In this document: one piece after another, positions 25,050 to 38,250 of the stretch
How positions within the stretch are numbered: position 1 is the stretch's first letter
Layout of the letters: each line of letters opens with the position of its first letter
Origin: Monarcha castaneiventris obscurior
Taxonomy: Eukaryota > Chordata > Aves > Passeriformes > Monarchidae
NCBI GenBank assembly: GCA_026261815.1
Contig: JAMPIT010000510.1
Location: 19,502,001-19,566,000, forward strand
Direction: 5' to 3'
DNA: 64,000 nucleotides
Notes under the pieces: model-generated
Told to the model about the DNA's origin: nothing
The model's database searches: none
The model's input: only the letters and a program-made list of their open reading frames with translations
Position numbers and translations under genes: made by a program

Positions 25050-25425
25050 GCTGCCATTCAGAGAGATCTAGGCAGCCTGGAGAAATGGGTCAACAGGAAT
25101 ATCAGGAAATTCAGTAGGGACAAATGCAAAACCCCATCCCTTTTGCAATGACACAGACTAGGGGACTGCCTGGCTGAGGGCAGTCAGGCTGAAAATACCC
25201 TTTTGGCACAGAACTGAATGTCCAGTGTGAGAGTGGCCAGGCCTTGGAGTGGGTTGTCCAGGAAGGGTGCCCTATTTCTTTGTCCCCACAAGTTTACAAG
25301 ACGCATCAGGACCCTGAGTGTCCTGGCCAGATGTCAAAGCTGACCTTGCTCTGAGCAGCAGGTTGGACTAAAGACCTCCTGAGGCCCCTGCCGGAAGTAT
25401 CCAAGGGTCCTAAGATTAACAAAAT
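25050..25425 (+). mobile_element. Second, older CR1 fragment abutting the first, + strand
   Basis: Directly after the tail of the preceding CR1 comes a more diverged CR1 copy. It starts inside the reverse-transcriptase frame (CATTCAGAGAGATCTAGGCA, then CTGGAGAAATGGGTCAACAG), passes a collapsed middle region and ends with GTTGGACTAAAGACCTCCTG near 25361-25380 and a mutated tail. Several CR1 blocks are absent, so it carries internal deletions. The head-to-tail arrangement reflects two independent insertions. Confidence 0.85.
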
Positions 25426-28400
25426 GCTGAACCATTGTTAGAGCTACAAACCACAGCCTGGTGCATTACTTACCCTCTCATACATGCAGCAGCCCCAGAC
25501 TCGTTTGGTGTGTATCTATTTCCAAACAGTTTCCTGACAATTACAAAAAAACCCAGAGATACTGCAATTAAAAATGGCCCCAGTGTGAGCAGTGATATCA
25601 AATGATGTGGCTGACTGCTAGGTCCAAAAGCTATTTATTCATAATTTTTTTCCAGAAACCTTCTTGCTTAAAACCAGGGAGAACTACAAAATGGGTTGTC
25701 ACTATGGAAAAGGCACTTCTGCTCTTTGAAGTGGCCCTGGGAAGGATGGGAGGAGCAGCAATAGCTGCAGCATCCTCTGAGGAGGCTCTGCTGGGACAGA
25801 GGAGGAAAACAGTGATGTGCATGCAGTGGGCAAGAGGAGGAGAAAGCCTCTCTCCAGCCCTGCCTGGAATGATGGTGGCTCTCTGCAGCAGGTGGGGAGG
25901 ACCCCTGCATACTTAAAAGCTTCTGCCTTCTCGATTGGAGTGAGGCAGACAATCCACATTAAGGTAAATGTAAGAAAGGTCAGTCTGAAAAGGGTAATTT
26001 ATTTTCTCTCTTACATTTAACAGTGTCTCCAAGTCAGGTGATTCTGCCAAAAAAATACATGGGTAATGAGACAGAAGGAGGAGGCAGTTCGTTTCCCGTC
26101 CAGGCCATTTCTTCCTCTGGCAGCTACCTCATAGCTTCAAAAAAAAACCAAAAAACCAACCTGTACAGCTTCTGCTAAACAGCCCTGGCTTTCCTGTGCA
26201 TCCTCTGCATGAAAGTGGTCTCCAAGCCCCTAAATCAATACATTCCTTCCTGTCCTTCTGAGATCACTTATCTGCAGTGACTTCACTGCTCTTGCTGCAG
26301 ACTGCTGAGCTCGTTGCTTTGCCAGTTGAGCTGGGTGCACTGAAAAAAACCTTAGAATACCCATGCTCCAGCTCAGTTTGCTGGTTCAAAGGCATCTTCC
26401 TGCTTTGTCTCAGCAAAGCCCAGTCCCTGGAAGCTGCAATTCATGCTGCCACTCCAGCCCCTGCCATTTGCCATTGGTGGCATAACAAGAATGCAATTCC
26501 TGATGAATGAAAAAGACCTCCTTTACAATTGACCCAAAGTGCTCCTAGCCTTCACTACAAGCCCATGCAGTGGAAATGCAGTGTTTATTTTGGAAGGTAC
26601 AGGTGCAAGCAGTGCTGGATCCCCCTCCTGTCCCTGGCTGTGCTGCACTCCGTTACTCCTGCACCACCCTGCAGCAGGCAGCAGAGGTGACTGAAGACAC
26701 TTTCACTCCCTTTAACAGGTTTTGGCTACTGCTTAGCTGGATTTTGAGCTTTTGGATTTTGGAGTCAGATGACTTTAGATTATACCTTGATGTAATGTTC
26801 ATGGAATGCCTGGGGCAAACCCTCCTGAGCTCCATTCAGTTCCCCCTGGGTGTGCGCCCCATGCCAGGGGCTGCTGCCTCCCCCTGAGCTCTCTGCCCTT
26901 GCCAGTCCCTGCAGTGCTGCTCCCAGGCTGGGGACACGGACTGGTGCATGTGGCACACACCACAGCTTTCACAGGGTCAAATGGGTTGCTTGTCTGCTTG
27001 TAAGGATAGCACAAAAAAGAATTTGGTCTATTTCACAGCAGTTTATGCAGCAGAGCCACACATGGTGGAGTTCCAGGGACAGAGACAGCAGCTTCCCACC
27101 GCTGCAGCCCTGAGCCTCAGTGGGCTCAGACAGACCCAGAGGCACCTCCAAACCAGGCAGCAGGGGATGAGTGGGTGATAGCTCAGCCCTGGCCCTTCCC
27201 CAGCCACAGACGGTGTGCACACATAGGTTTGTTCTGGCACGTCTCTCCTGGGGTGAATTTCATCCTTGATGCAGAAGGCTTCTCGAGCCACAGGCATTGG
27301 CTGTGTGGTGAGAGGTTGGCTCCAGGAGGCTGTACTGGCACCTACAAGCTTAAAAAATTTCCCTCACCTTCGTAATTGACATAATTATCCAATTACAGGA
27401 GTGAGATGTTGACTGAGATTCATGTCAAAGGGGGAGCCAGGAGGATGGCTGCAGTCAGATGAAATTCTGGCTGAAAAGCAAAATCCCTCAGCTGGGGCTT
27501 CTGCTTGAACACCAGGAAATCTCCCCTTGTCCCTGCCACTTAACTGAGCCACTTCCATTTTCTGGTGTCCCTGGTTCTCAACAGAAGCCAACTGGGACTC
27601 CTGGCAGAGGATGTGTTCTTTTATGATTTCAGGAACATAGAAAGCCTGTTAGTGTGCCCTTGTCTGGCCCTGATAGATGGGCATACTCCTGCCATGGCAG
27701 AGCATCCTGAAGGCAGCACAGGAGTGTCAGGTGAAGCGTGTGCTTCACCTCCTATAAACCATGAAGAAGAGGGATAAAATGGGAGGAAATTCATCCCGGG
27801 GTGTATTTTGCTCGTATGCAAACTTTCATTTATTGGCTGTTTCCTGATGGCAGAGACTGCTCCAGATCAGAAAGGCAGCTTGGCTGCTGACGCTCTGCCT
27901 GCAGAGAAGGGCACGGCCGGCTGTGGTGGCTGCAGGAATTGTTCCCTGTTTCCCTGCGCGGTGCTGCTGCCTCCTCGGCACCAGCAGAGAGACACAAAGG
28001 GGCGGCCGCGCACATCCCCGGCAGCGCTGAGCACGCCGGCTGCAGCAGGGCGAAGGAGGGATGAACAGTGGCCCCTTCCCTGCCTGAGGAACTGCCCCTG
28101 GGGTTTGCCCATCTATTTTTAAAGTACATTTTGTTGAGACTGATCCCTGTGCAGTGGTGCAGAGCCACGCCTGAGCTCTGAAGAAACGAAGGCATTTGGG
28201 CTCCTGAACAGGCTTCACTGAAGTGAAGTTGCCCCAAGCAAGTTTCAGAGGGGCTTCTGGCCCCTTCCCTGCCTGCTGCTGCTGGCATGGCCCCAGCATC
28301 CCTCTTCTTGCACTGGCCTATTGACCCTGTGTGTGGACACAGGAGATGCTGTTCTTCTTGTTCATGACTCTTAGTGGTATTTCTTAATTTGCTTTCGATC

Positions 28401-31050
28401 TCTTTTACTGCCATAGATCTGAAAGTCTGTCATCACCTTGTAGGGCAAAGCCTCCTGTGCCTTCCTCCAAGGAGAAAAGGGAGGGTTGGCATAATTTATC
28501 CTTGGGGTAGAGGGGATGGTCTGGGCCCCTGCTCATCTTTGCTGTGTGGTGCTGTAGGTGTGCTCTTCAGGGAGCATCCTGGGTGTCCTTTCTGGTGAGG
28601 GGGGTGAGAGGAGGAAAGCAGAAAGCTGCAGCTTAGGGGGAATCTGGGCTGGGGACCACCTGCACATTGTTTGTGTTGCCAGATGAAGCAGAAGGAAATG
28701 TGGCAAGAGAACAATCGCTCTGCTTTCCTCCTGAAGTCAGAAACAGCCCACAGATAATGCCTGGCATGAGCCTGGCAGGCAGCAGTGCTGTCCCTTAGAC
28801 AGGGATGGATGAGTCCTGCACCCCAGCCTTACTGCTCCAGGCCTCTTTGCCTCCTCTCCCAAATAAGATGGATAAAAATGGCAGAACAGGCTTTGTCCTG
28901 GACTCAAATGGTGCACAGCTTTTTCTGCAAGGGAGGACCAGCTAAACGAGGCTTAACTGACTCTTTTGAAGGAAACTGAGCAAGTATGGGCAGTAGGTGA
29001 GCTGGGACCCAGTGCTGTAATGAGTGAAGGGCCTGCTGGCCATGAGGATGACTCTGGGAGGCTCCCCAAGCCACTAGAAGCATGGAAGGAGGGTGGATAC
29101 ATAGTCACTGGGCAGCAGCCAGACACCCCCACTCTGGGGCTGGGTTGGGGGCAGTGGGGGCCAGCTGAGGAACACAAAGTTGAATTCATATTTAAAGGCT
29201 TCTCCATCCTTATTTTCTGTGACTCTGCTTCTGTGCTTGGGGATGGATTTCTTTGTCAGCCATAGAAAGAAGAAAGTCTGTATTAACAGGAGATCTTTAT
29301 TGCTGGATATATGTATTAGTTGACATTTTGCTCTCAGTTGCCCAGAATGTGCAGTGAGCCCAGAGCAACCTTTTCACATCATCATAGAAACCACTGCTGT
29401 CACGGCACAAACACTTAATCTTACCTTAGATTTCTGAGGAAATGAGGTCCATAAACTCACACAAGGCATCTGTCTCACCAGCCAGGCACCCAAGCTGGGT
29501 CTGCTTGCTCTCTGCTTGCAGCTTCTGATGATGCCATTGTTCAATCTTGCAGGCAGGTGTCGGTCCCAGCAGTGAGAAGATCATAGAGATGACGGGAGGA
29601 GTAATGGATGGCTGGGTGGGTGAGAGGTCTGGAGACCCAGAGAGGGAGGGCAGGAGTGTGAACTGAGTTAATCATTGCTAGTGTGATCCACTGACCCACT
29701 GACGGCCACACAAGGAGCTAGGGGCATGACACCAGCATGTGGAGATGGCCCGCCTCCCACTGGAGTTGCTGGGTAGATGGATGCCAGCTGGGGACAGCGG
29801 TGGGAAACAGGACATGAGTTCTGCTGTGGTAAGAGTTTGGACCCAGTTCTGGAGGAAATCTGTCTTTTCTTCTTCTGCCATCCACAGGAAAACCATCGCC
29901 TGCAAAGTGGAGCTTGAGCAGGACAGCCGGGAAAGGCAGAGGCGGGGGAGAAGCTGCCCGGGGCTGGCCTGGGGGGCACCATTAATTCCCGCTACTTCCC
30001 TGTGGTCAAATCTGGGCAACGCATTTGCATTTTGTGTGAGCTCAGAGGAGCCAGGCCCTTCACCTCCCTCCCTGCCTGCCCCTGCCTCGGGGCTCTGCCC
30101 GCCTTTAGGCAGCCACACGCTCAGGATTTCAACTCCTATTGCATTCGCTGCGACCACAGCTTGAGAAATCCTGATTTATGTTGCCAGTGAGTCCAAAGCG
30201 TGGCAGACAGAGGCCAGGGCACCGCTTGGCACAGAACAAGGAGACAAATGCTCCTCTTTTCCCCTCTGGATGTGCTCTCTGAACTCAGGGCACCCTGGGT
30301 TCATTGACTCCACACTGCAGGAGGATGGAGTGCAGCAAGGAAGAGTTTTTCTTTTTTGAATTCAATATTTTGAATAACTAAGAGTAACTCCTGCCTCATT
30401 TATCCTCTTTTCTGTTTTTCTGACCCTTTAAACATGTAGGCTTCTTTCAAAAAAAAAATCTTTGTGAGATTTTACCCTGAAATAAATCCAAATTTCATAA
30501 ATTCAAACACACTACATATTCAGCTGCCAAGCATCATAAGCCTCACGGTGAGACTGCAGGGGGAAGCACATGTAGATATTACCAGGGCTTGCTTTGCCAC
30601 ATCACTGGTTTTATGGGAATAAAACTGTGTTGCAGACTGAGCTCCAAGAGCCGGTGGCTTAATAACCTTAATTTTCTCTAGACTGTTATAATAACATTTT
30701 TAGCACATCCCAGGTGAAAAGTAACCTACTCTGACTTATAGATGCCATTTTGCTGTATCCTAACATCCAGCCAATATTTAGAGACTTGAAAGCTATTTTC
30801 ATCTGGAGAGAAAACAGCCCCAGGATGGTATTCAGCATATTTCAAGTATTTTTTTCTGCTGTTGCTTAGCATTTGTGTTTGTTCCCATTGGTCTTTTTAC
30901 TTCCCTTTTTAGAGCTATGCCTGCTCCAATTTGTGAATAGCCAGGCAAACAGTTTGTTGTCTGCAATGATGTAGAAACTGCATACACCTTACATTTGGCT
31001 GGAGTGGTTGCTGTCGTGCCAGCTGACACAGATGGGAACTCCAGGCTCCC

Positions 31051-31092
31051 ATGTGACAATGAAGCTTTTCCACGTGACAGTGAAGCTTTTCA
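31051..31092. repeat. 21-bp direct tandem duplication
   Basis: Two adjacent 21-bp units (31051-31071 and 31072-31092) share the core GTGACARTGAAGCTTTTC and differ at only a few bases. The second copy carries CACGTG at its left junction where the first copy has CATGTG. It looks like a simple slippage or duplication event. Confidence 0.85.
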
Positions 31093-31880
31093 AGGGCAAA
31101 AAGATGAGCCGGTTTTGACTGGTGACCTCCTGTGAACCAGATGAGGATATACCAGAAAATGCAGGTTTGAAACCCTGAAAGTCCTTTTGACCCCAGCTGA
31201 TGGAGTCAACTGTGCATACATCTGTTTGCGTGATGTGACTGTGCGTCCTTCAGACCCCTCAGAGGAGCAGCCTTCCTTTGCCAGGATTGCTCTTTCAGGA
31301 GCCTTTTTCCCTTCCTGAGCCTTTCCAAACCAGTGAGCTGTGAAGCAGACCCCTGGGGTAAACCCTACCACATCCAGGGGGTTTATATCCCCAGTTGTAT
31401 CCCCCTCCCAGGGCCTGCACAGTGTTTTCCATGGGTGTTCATCACTATGATGATTTCAGAAGGTAATGTGGAGTGACTGTACATACCCATAGTTTCAAAG
31501 GAAACAATGTCATGGTACCCTGGTGCCAAAGCATGGGGCAGTGGGGATGCAAAGGTGGGGGGATCTGAACCATCCTCCACTTCCCACCTTCCCAACCCAA
31601 GTAGTTTCCAAGCGGCAGCAGCGTTGCAGACCAGCTCTAGGGAGATCGTCTCTCACTGGACCACAGGAGGAAGGATGCAGAAAAATCAATGGGCAGCATC
31701 CATTTACTGTAATGGGCTTTTGTTTGGGTCAATGGGCTTCTTCCTCCTATTAATCACTGCTGCAGTCCACTGTGCAGAGGCAGCACTTGAAGCTAAAAGG
31801 GAATAAAATCCCATCCCTGCAGGGAATGAAGACAACCCATTAGCTACCCCTGCGATGCTCTCTCACTTGCATACATTGTC

Positions 31881-31903
31881 CGTCTGTCTGTCTGTCAGTC
31901 TGT
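31881..31903. repeat. (TCTG)n microsatellite, imperfect
   Basis: A short tetranucleotide run of about five TCTG units with one CAG interruption is read directly from the sequence. It is probably length-variable but has no visible role. Confidence 0.85.
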
Positions 31904-34900
31904 TGTGACCGGGGTTACAAGGGGAGGAAGGCCTGGGGTGAGTTTATATATCCATTTTTCATTGCAAGGATTACTCAGAAAGAAGTGGCTAGCACACAGC
32001 TTTCCCTGAATAATCCTTGACATTTCTGAGAGTCCGACATCTCCCCATGCTATGCAGCTTCCTGACAACCTTTTCTTCTGACTTAACCGGTGATGAAATT
32101 AGATTTTAAAATTACCTGGTAGCCCATGCAGCTCCTTATGCAGAAGTCTCTATCAGGAGTTTGTCCCAGGAGCTGGGTGAGGCTCCCAGCTGCATGCCAT
32201 GAACAGCCCCTTGGCCCCACGTTCTCTCCAAACCCCTCTGGGAGCGAGCTGCCACATGCTCACCCAGACCAGCCATGCTGCTGTTCATGTTCAGTGATGA
32301 GGAATGGCCACGCTGCCTCCACAGGTGTGTGGGAAACAGATTTTCCACCCCTAGGGAAAACTCTCAACTGCCTCTTCCAGTGGAAGGCATCAGCAGCAAG
32401 GCATCTACAGAGGGAAAATTGCTCGGCCATCAGTGCTGGACCCGGGTGCAAGACCCAGCTGCTGGTGGTATTTGGAGAGAGCCAAGGCTGGGCTTCCCCC
32501 AGGCTGATGAGCCTGTGAGTGAGTAATAAAACTGTTGGTGATTAACAGACTTTTCTAAATGGGGCTAGGATTTGGAAGCAGTCCAGGGAAACAGAAGCCG
32601 CTCATGCTTATGCCATGGCACACAAAGGAGCTACACCCGTCAGATAAATTATTCATTGCCACTTTCCCAGCTCAGCTCTCTTGATGACCTGGTACCACTG
32701 ATGAAAAAAGGTCTGTAGGGAATAACTGACAAGGTGGGACCAAAAGATCAGAAAGCTTGGACAGAGGTTCAGCATGCAGGTGAAAATCACATCCAGTGAA
32801 ACCAACAGGAAGAGGCAAAAATTGAACTGGGAGGTGGAAAGGGAGGACAAGCTGAAAAACCTGGTGGAGAACTACAGGAAGTGATTAGAGCTGTGAAACT
32901 GGTGCCAGAAGAGGAACAATTCTAGAAACTGCAAGTACTGCAGTGCACTCCCAACATTTTGCCAAAGTCAGGAATGAGTGCATTTAAGACGGCTTTGCTG
33001 AGTGGGTCAGGATGTGGAGCATGAGAATGGCAGCAACTCAAGAATGGGGACCACAGAGAGAAGCCAGCTGGGCTAGAGCTGCAGAAAATAAAAGATGATG
33101 TGATGAGGGAACCAGCTAATAGAAGCTGCCCTGTTACTAAAGTGTTGGAAAAGACAGCTGAGATGATTTGGATGCATGTCAGGAATGTCGCCTAAAAGAT
33201 CCCTTACATGGCAATGCACATGGCAGTGCTAGGAATAGAAGAATGCTGAGCATGGGGCAAGCAGCAAAAAGCAAAACTCAGCTAAGTGGTTTTAAGACAA
33301 GGGAGGCTTCTCCAAAACCAACAGGGTAGAAGGAAACCTCTACTGAGCTGATGGACTAGGAAAACAAAATAAAAAGCCATTGTCATTTTCTTGGTTCAAC
33401 TAATTCACAGAAGGATTTAAAACTTGACTTGACCCATCCAAAGAGCACCTCTCACCCAGATGTTGGAGGTGCTGCTGGTCCCTGGGAGGGCTGGTAAGGG
33501 ACTGGAAGGAGCTGTCACATCCTGGGGAGAGGATTCGGATCCAGCACTCTCCTCCAGCTCTACTCACAGCCAAGACACCAGAGTGCACTCATGGTCCCTT
33601 GTGTGTTTGGTGGACACTGTTCATAGACAGGCTTGAATATTTCATTGAAACCTGTGAAATAACAGTCCTCAGACTGTCTGGGCACCTACATCCCACTGTA
33701 ATCCTTGGAGTAGGGGCTGGTACTGGAATAGCATCATTCTCCCAAAGTATTTTCCTACTAGGGAGGAGCCATGGGGCATCACAGCTGCCTGCTGTGAGCA
33801 GGGATAGTTCAGGAAGATTTTCCATGCAGCTCTTTTATGGCTTTCTGAGATTCATCTTTGCTTTGATTTATGTTGAAATGTATTGCACCTAGCTCATGTT
33901 TTGGAGCTTTGAAGTGTACTTCAGGTAGCTGCAAAGGGGCAGTGGATATTAAATGAATAATTAAAATGAAGAATGGCAGTTACTACAAACACAAAGGCAC
34001 CTATACAAAGAAATGATCCCATCGCTTTTCCCGTAAAGATTAAAAAAGTGCCTTATATAGGTCAGGATATTTCGCTTTCAGGAATTCAGATGGGAATGAC
34101 TTAGTTGAAGTAATAAATATAGCCAAGAAAGAAAGCAAGAACTTTGATTTACATTGTTGAAGGAGTGCTCCTCCTCCAACAGGATGGCTCCCAACTGCAG
34201 TGGTTCTTGTGCCCACCAAAACCAGAGGGGGACCATGCCTTTGTGCACAGCTACCAGGGAAAACTGGGACGGGAGTCAGTGCATCAAGTGAGAACGTGGT
34301 TATTTAAAATTCATTAAATGAGAGCAGCATCTCACAAGCCCATGCAGGCTGTGCATCTCACTCTACCAATTGCCTTGGGGGAGACATCCCAAATCCATGA
34401 ACCTCCTTCCTTCCCTCCACTAGTGAGGTGCACTCCATGGTGTGAGCACCTGGGTTTGCAGGACCTCCTCGCTGCAGTAGGATCGTGATTTATGGAAAAC
34501 TAAGGACATGGATAAAGTGTTTGTATATTTTTCTGACTGAAAACATGTAGCCTAAATACATATGCAGAGCTGGCCTGGCTGATAGATCCATCAAGGCTTG
34601 CTTTTCTCCAAGATTAAGCTGTCAGCCTGTCAAATGCAGATGCTCAGAGCCTGAATTTTGTTTTTGCTCCCACAGTCATCAAATTTTGATTCAGTCCCAG
34701 CTTGAAGAGTTGTCACAGTCCTTCAATAGATTGTCTGTGCATCCCTCTTTCTCTTAGGCGAGGACCCTGGGATGGGAGGGAAACTTGGACAAGTGCTGGT
34801 CCCCTTCTGAGGTGCCACCAGGGCATACCTCCAGCCCCTTCCAGGACAGGTGGCACTCAAGAAAACCTAGGAGAAAGTAAAAAGCGTCTGTTTTATTTCC

Positions 34901-37871
34901 ATAGGGCTGTTTTTCAAGATTCAAGAAGTGCCAGAGACACACTTACGGCTGCAATTGCTTAGCTTTGTTAGCAGTAATAAAACAGATGAAAGTATCATTC
35001 CTTTTTCCAGGAGAAAGTATCATTTTAAGGGACATTTTTAAGGGAACATCTAGAGAAAAAGACTGAATAAAATCCTGGAAGCAAGGAAGGAAGCACTGAG
35101 CTAAAGTAATAAAATTACTTTACTTCAACCCTTGCATGGTGAAATACTTGGCTTATTCTTTTGTGAGGCAACACTTTTTGAAATTCATTTAATACAAAAA
35201 ACGCCCTGTCAGTTGTTGAATTGACAACAAACACTTTGACAGGTTTCAAAGGATCTACTTGTCTTTCCCAAGTTTAGTTTTACAGGAAATTCCAAAACTT
35301 TCTGGTTTTGCTCCAGCAAAGAATAGTAGTCCATTGCAAAACTGGGGAATTCCCCACGAAAATGGAAATTCCAGCTCCTGCACAGTGCTAGTTACTCTCA
35401 CTAGCTTTAGTTTCTGTCTTGAACACTCCCTGTTTTCCCTCTGCTTCCTGGGACACCGTGATGCAAACAGGAGAGACAGCAAGTGCTGCCCAGCCATGTC
35501 TGCCCCCTCCCCTGCCCTCGGCAGCCACAGCCCAGGAAAAGCACCGGCTCAGCAGAATAAGGAGGGACAGGGAGCCCATCCAGCACGGGGAAAGGTACCC
35601 ATGTTTCTTTGTGTTTTGCCCACAAAAGCAGTCCAAGAAGAAAGGAGAACGGGGCTGGCAGCTTGGCTGAATGTGGTCATGAAGGCTGGGACTGTGCTCA
35701 TGCCACTGGAGGGGACACCTCGCTGAGAGGGGAAAGCCCTCCTTCAAATCTGCAGGCAAAAATGAACTCAGGTTTGGGCAAATTGTTTGCAAAAATGGAA
35801 AAGCAAAATTCTGCTGGAGCTGCAGCATGAGATAAGCCTGGTCCCTCCTGGGCTTGTCCCTGGCAGGAGTGTGCCCAGGTGGCTCCTCTGCCTAGGCAGG
35901 AGTGGACTCTTCTTCTCTACTTTGACATCTGTATCTACTAAATGAATAGGATATTTCCTCTGGCAGCTGATCTCCACTCTGCAGATATGTTAACTGTTGA
36001 GGGATGGAAAGATGGATGTTGAAGCACTTGTGGGAAAGCTGTTTTTCTCCCTCCCCAGCATGATTGTGCCAGTTCATCTTGAAAACTTGGCCAGAAGAGG
36101 GCTGAATGTAAATTGATTTAGCACTGGATAAAAAAATAATGAGAAAGTTTTTCCCATCCCTGGTGTTTTTTCCTCTATCTGGTAACCACACTTCAGCATC
36201 ACAGAGAATTTCTTTCCATGGAAAAACTATACTTACCACCAGGCAAATCAACTTTCTTCTCTCATGAGCAACAGAGCTGCTTGCCCAGGCCAGGAGTTTG
36301 CTGTTCCTGTGTGGGCTCACCCCATCTGGACCCAGCCACGCAGCCACCAGGAGACATTTCCTTCATGGCCCACAGATCCCCAGCACAGGAGTCCTTGTGC
36401 ACCTCAGTGTGATGGTGCACTCATTCTTTACTCCTTGGCACATTTTAGGCCCTTTGCAGCAAAATACTCCAGCATGAAGCTTCCCTTTAGGGTGAGAAAG
36501 AGGTTGCACAATAGCCTCAGCTGGGATTCCATGCTGCAGTTCTTAAAAGCATACTTCTACCATACTTGTATGCAATTTTTACATACTCCTGGCAAACATT
36601 TCTGGGCATTGCTGCAGCATTCATGAGAACCAAGAGCATCCCAGCCTTTGAGAGCATTCCCACAGGTCCCACATGCACCCCTGAGTCCAGTGATGAGGGG
36701 AATACACCGGCACATTGACCTGTGGCAGGATATGCCTCCAGTCAGGGACAAATAAGCAACTCCTATGAAGAAAAAAGGGAGAGGGAAGGGTAAAAGTAAC
36801 AAACTGAAAGAATAGAGTCATTTTTGATATGACAGAAAAATATTTCTTTAACAGTACAGAATGGAACATGGTCTAGTTGGGTTTCTAGGTGTATCTCCTG
36901 TGATTCACAGACTGATTCACATCAGAGCATCACCAGTTATATAAAGAGATATGTTTTTGAAGGTATGTCATGGCCTGAAATTTTTACAATGGATGAAATT
37001 TAGATAGGGACCTCTATTGTTACATGGCTGGAGCATTCTGGCAGTGAAAGAAGTGGAACAGGACTGTGGAAAGAAGCAAGAACAGAGCCACAGAAACCTG
37101 TGTTTTAAAATCAGGAATTTGTAAAGTTTGCCCCAGAGAGGGGCTCCCCTGCAAGATGCACTCAATGTTCTTCATCAGTGGCAGCAAGACAACTAGATGT
37201 GTATAAATAAGGCAGGGCTAATAAGCCCTATTTCTGCTTCCTAATGGAAATTCCCAGGGAGATTGAGGCTGGTGGGACTGATGGGACTCCTGGCTCATCA
37301 AAACAAACCTGCTTTTTCCTCCTGTGCTACTTATAAAGCTGCTATCCTTTAGGCCCAGGCGGAGTGGGGCCCCCTGGTCAGGGGCTGCTCTGAGCCTGTG
37401 GGACCCTCATTGTGGGACCCCAGCCAAAGTGTGCCCTTGGCAAGCTGCTGTCAGCTTGCTCTGTGCCAGCACTGGTTTACAGTGCAGAGAGCTTCTTCAG
37501 ACTTCCTATGCTTGCCCTTGAGGCACGAGGAGAGTGCTCACAGCCTCTCTCAGGCCTTCTCACGAGGCTTGGAATGCCCACTTCACCAGTGTACGCTGAT
37601 TCCAGGATGCTTTGTTTGCTTTGGCCATGGCTGAGCAGAGCAGGCAAAGGGCTCATCAGGTCTTCAAATGAGGCTTTCCACCCACCATGTCAATGTAGGG
37701 CATGCAGACCTACCCCAGGCCAGCACCACAGCAGAGACACATGGAGTTCATTGTTCTGCCAGCTTCTCCCCTGACACCACAGGCTACTGCAGACTGCTAT
37801 TGCCCTGCCAGGGCACACCCTCCTGCAGCAGTGCAGTCTGTTTCTTCTGCTGTGGTCCTCAAGGCAAAATA

Positions 37872-38250
37872 GAAGCAAAGAACTATTTAAGTTGGAAAAG
37901 ACCTTTAAGATCATCAAGTCCAGCCATTAACCCAGCACTGCCAAGTCCACCACTAAACCATGTCCCTCAGTGCCACATCTACACATTTTCTAAATAATTC
38001 CAGGGATGGTGACTCTACCACATCCCTCAGCAGTCTATTCCAGTGCTTGACAACCCTTTCCACAAAAAAACTTTTCTAATATCCCACCTAAATCTCCCCT
38101 GGAACAACTTGAGGGCATTTCCTCTTGTCCTGTTACTTGTTACCTGGGAAAAGAGACCCCAGCTGGCTACAACCTCCTTTCAGGTAGTTGTAGAGAGCAG
38201 TAAGATCCCCACTGAGCCTCAGTTTCTCCAGGCTGAAAAATCCCAGGTCA
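37872..38250 (-). mobile_element. CR1 LINE 3' fragment, minus strand
   Basis: On the + strand this reads as the reverse complement of a CR1 3' end: TTGGAAAAGACCTTTAAGAT (37892-37911) with CATCAAGTCCAGCCATTAAC next to it, GGGATGGTGACTCTACCAC near 38005, CTTGACAACCCTTTCCAC, TTGAGGGCATTTCCTCTTGT (38109-38128) and finally CCTCAGTTTCTCCAGGCTGA (38216-38235). The order is that of the common avian CR1 3' region in antisense. It is 5'-truncated at its right end and carries no intact frame. Confidence 0.92.

Larger units (their letters stand above)
25426..37871. other. Intergenic, no gene recognised
   Basis: This 12.4-kb stretch is moderately to strongly GC-rich in places (26.5-30.2 kb). It has many chance open frames on both strands (up to 194 codons on the minus strand at 27830-28414), none with a recognisable domain, splice-compatible neighbours or codon pattern. 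It contains a (TCTG)n run near 31.9 kb, a 21-bp tandem duplication at 31051-31092 and a purine-rich block at 32.7-33.3 kb. Confidence 0.6.

Noticed and set aside
27830..28414. 194-codon minus-strand open frame with overlapping frames on both strands
   Set aside because: It lies in GC-rich DNA, has no recognisable domain, and equally long frames run on the opposite strand. Nothing supports it beyond length.
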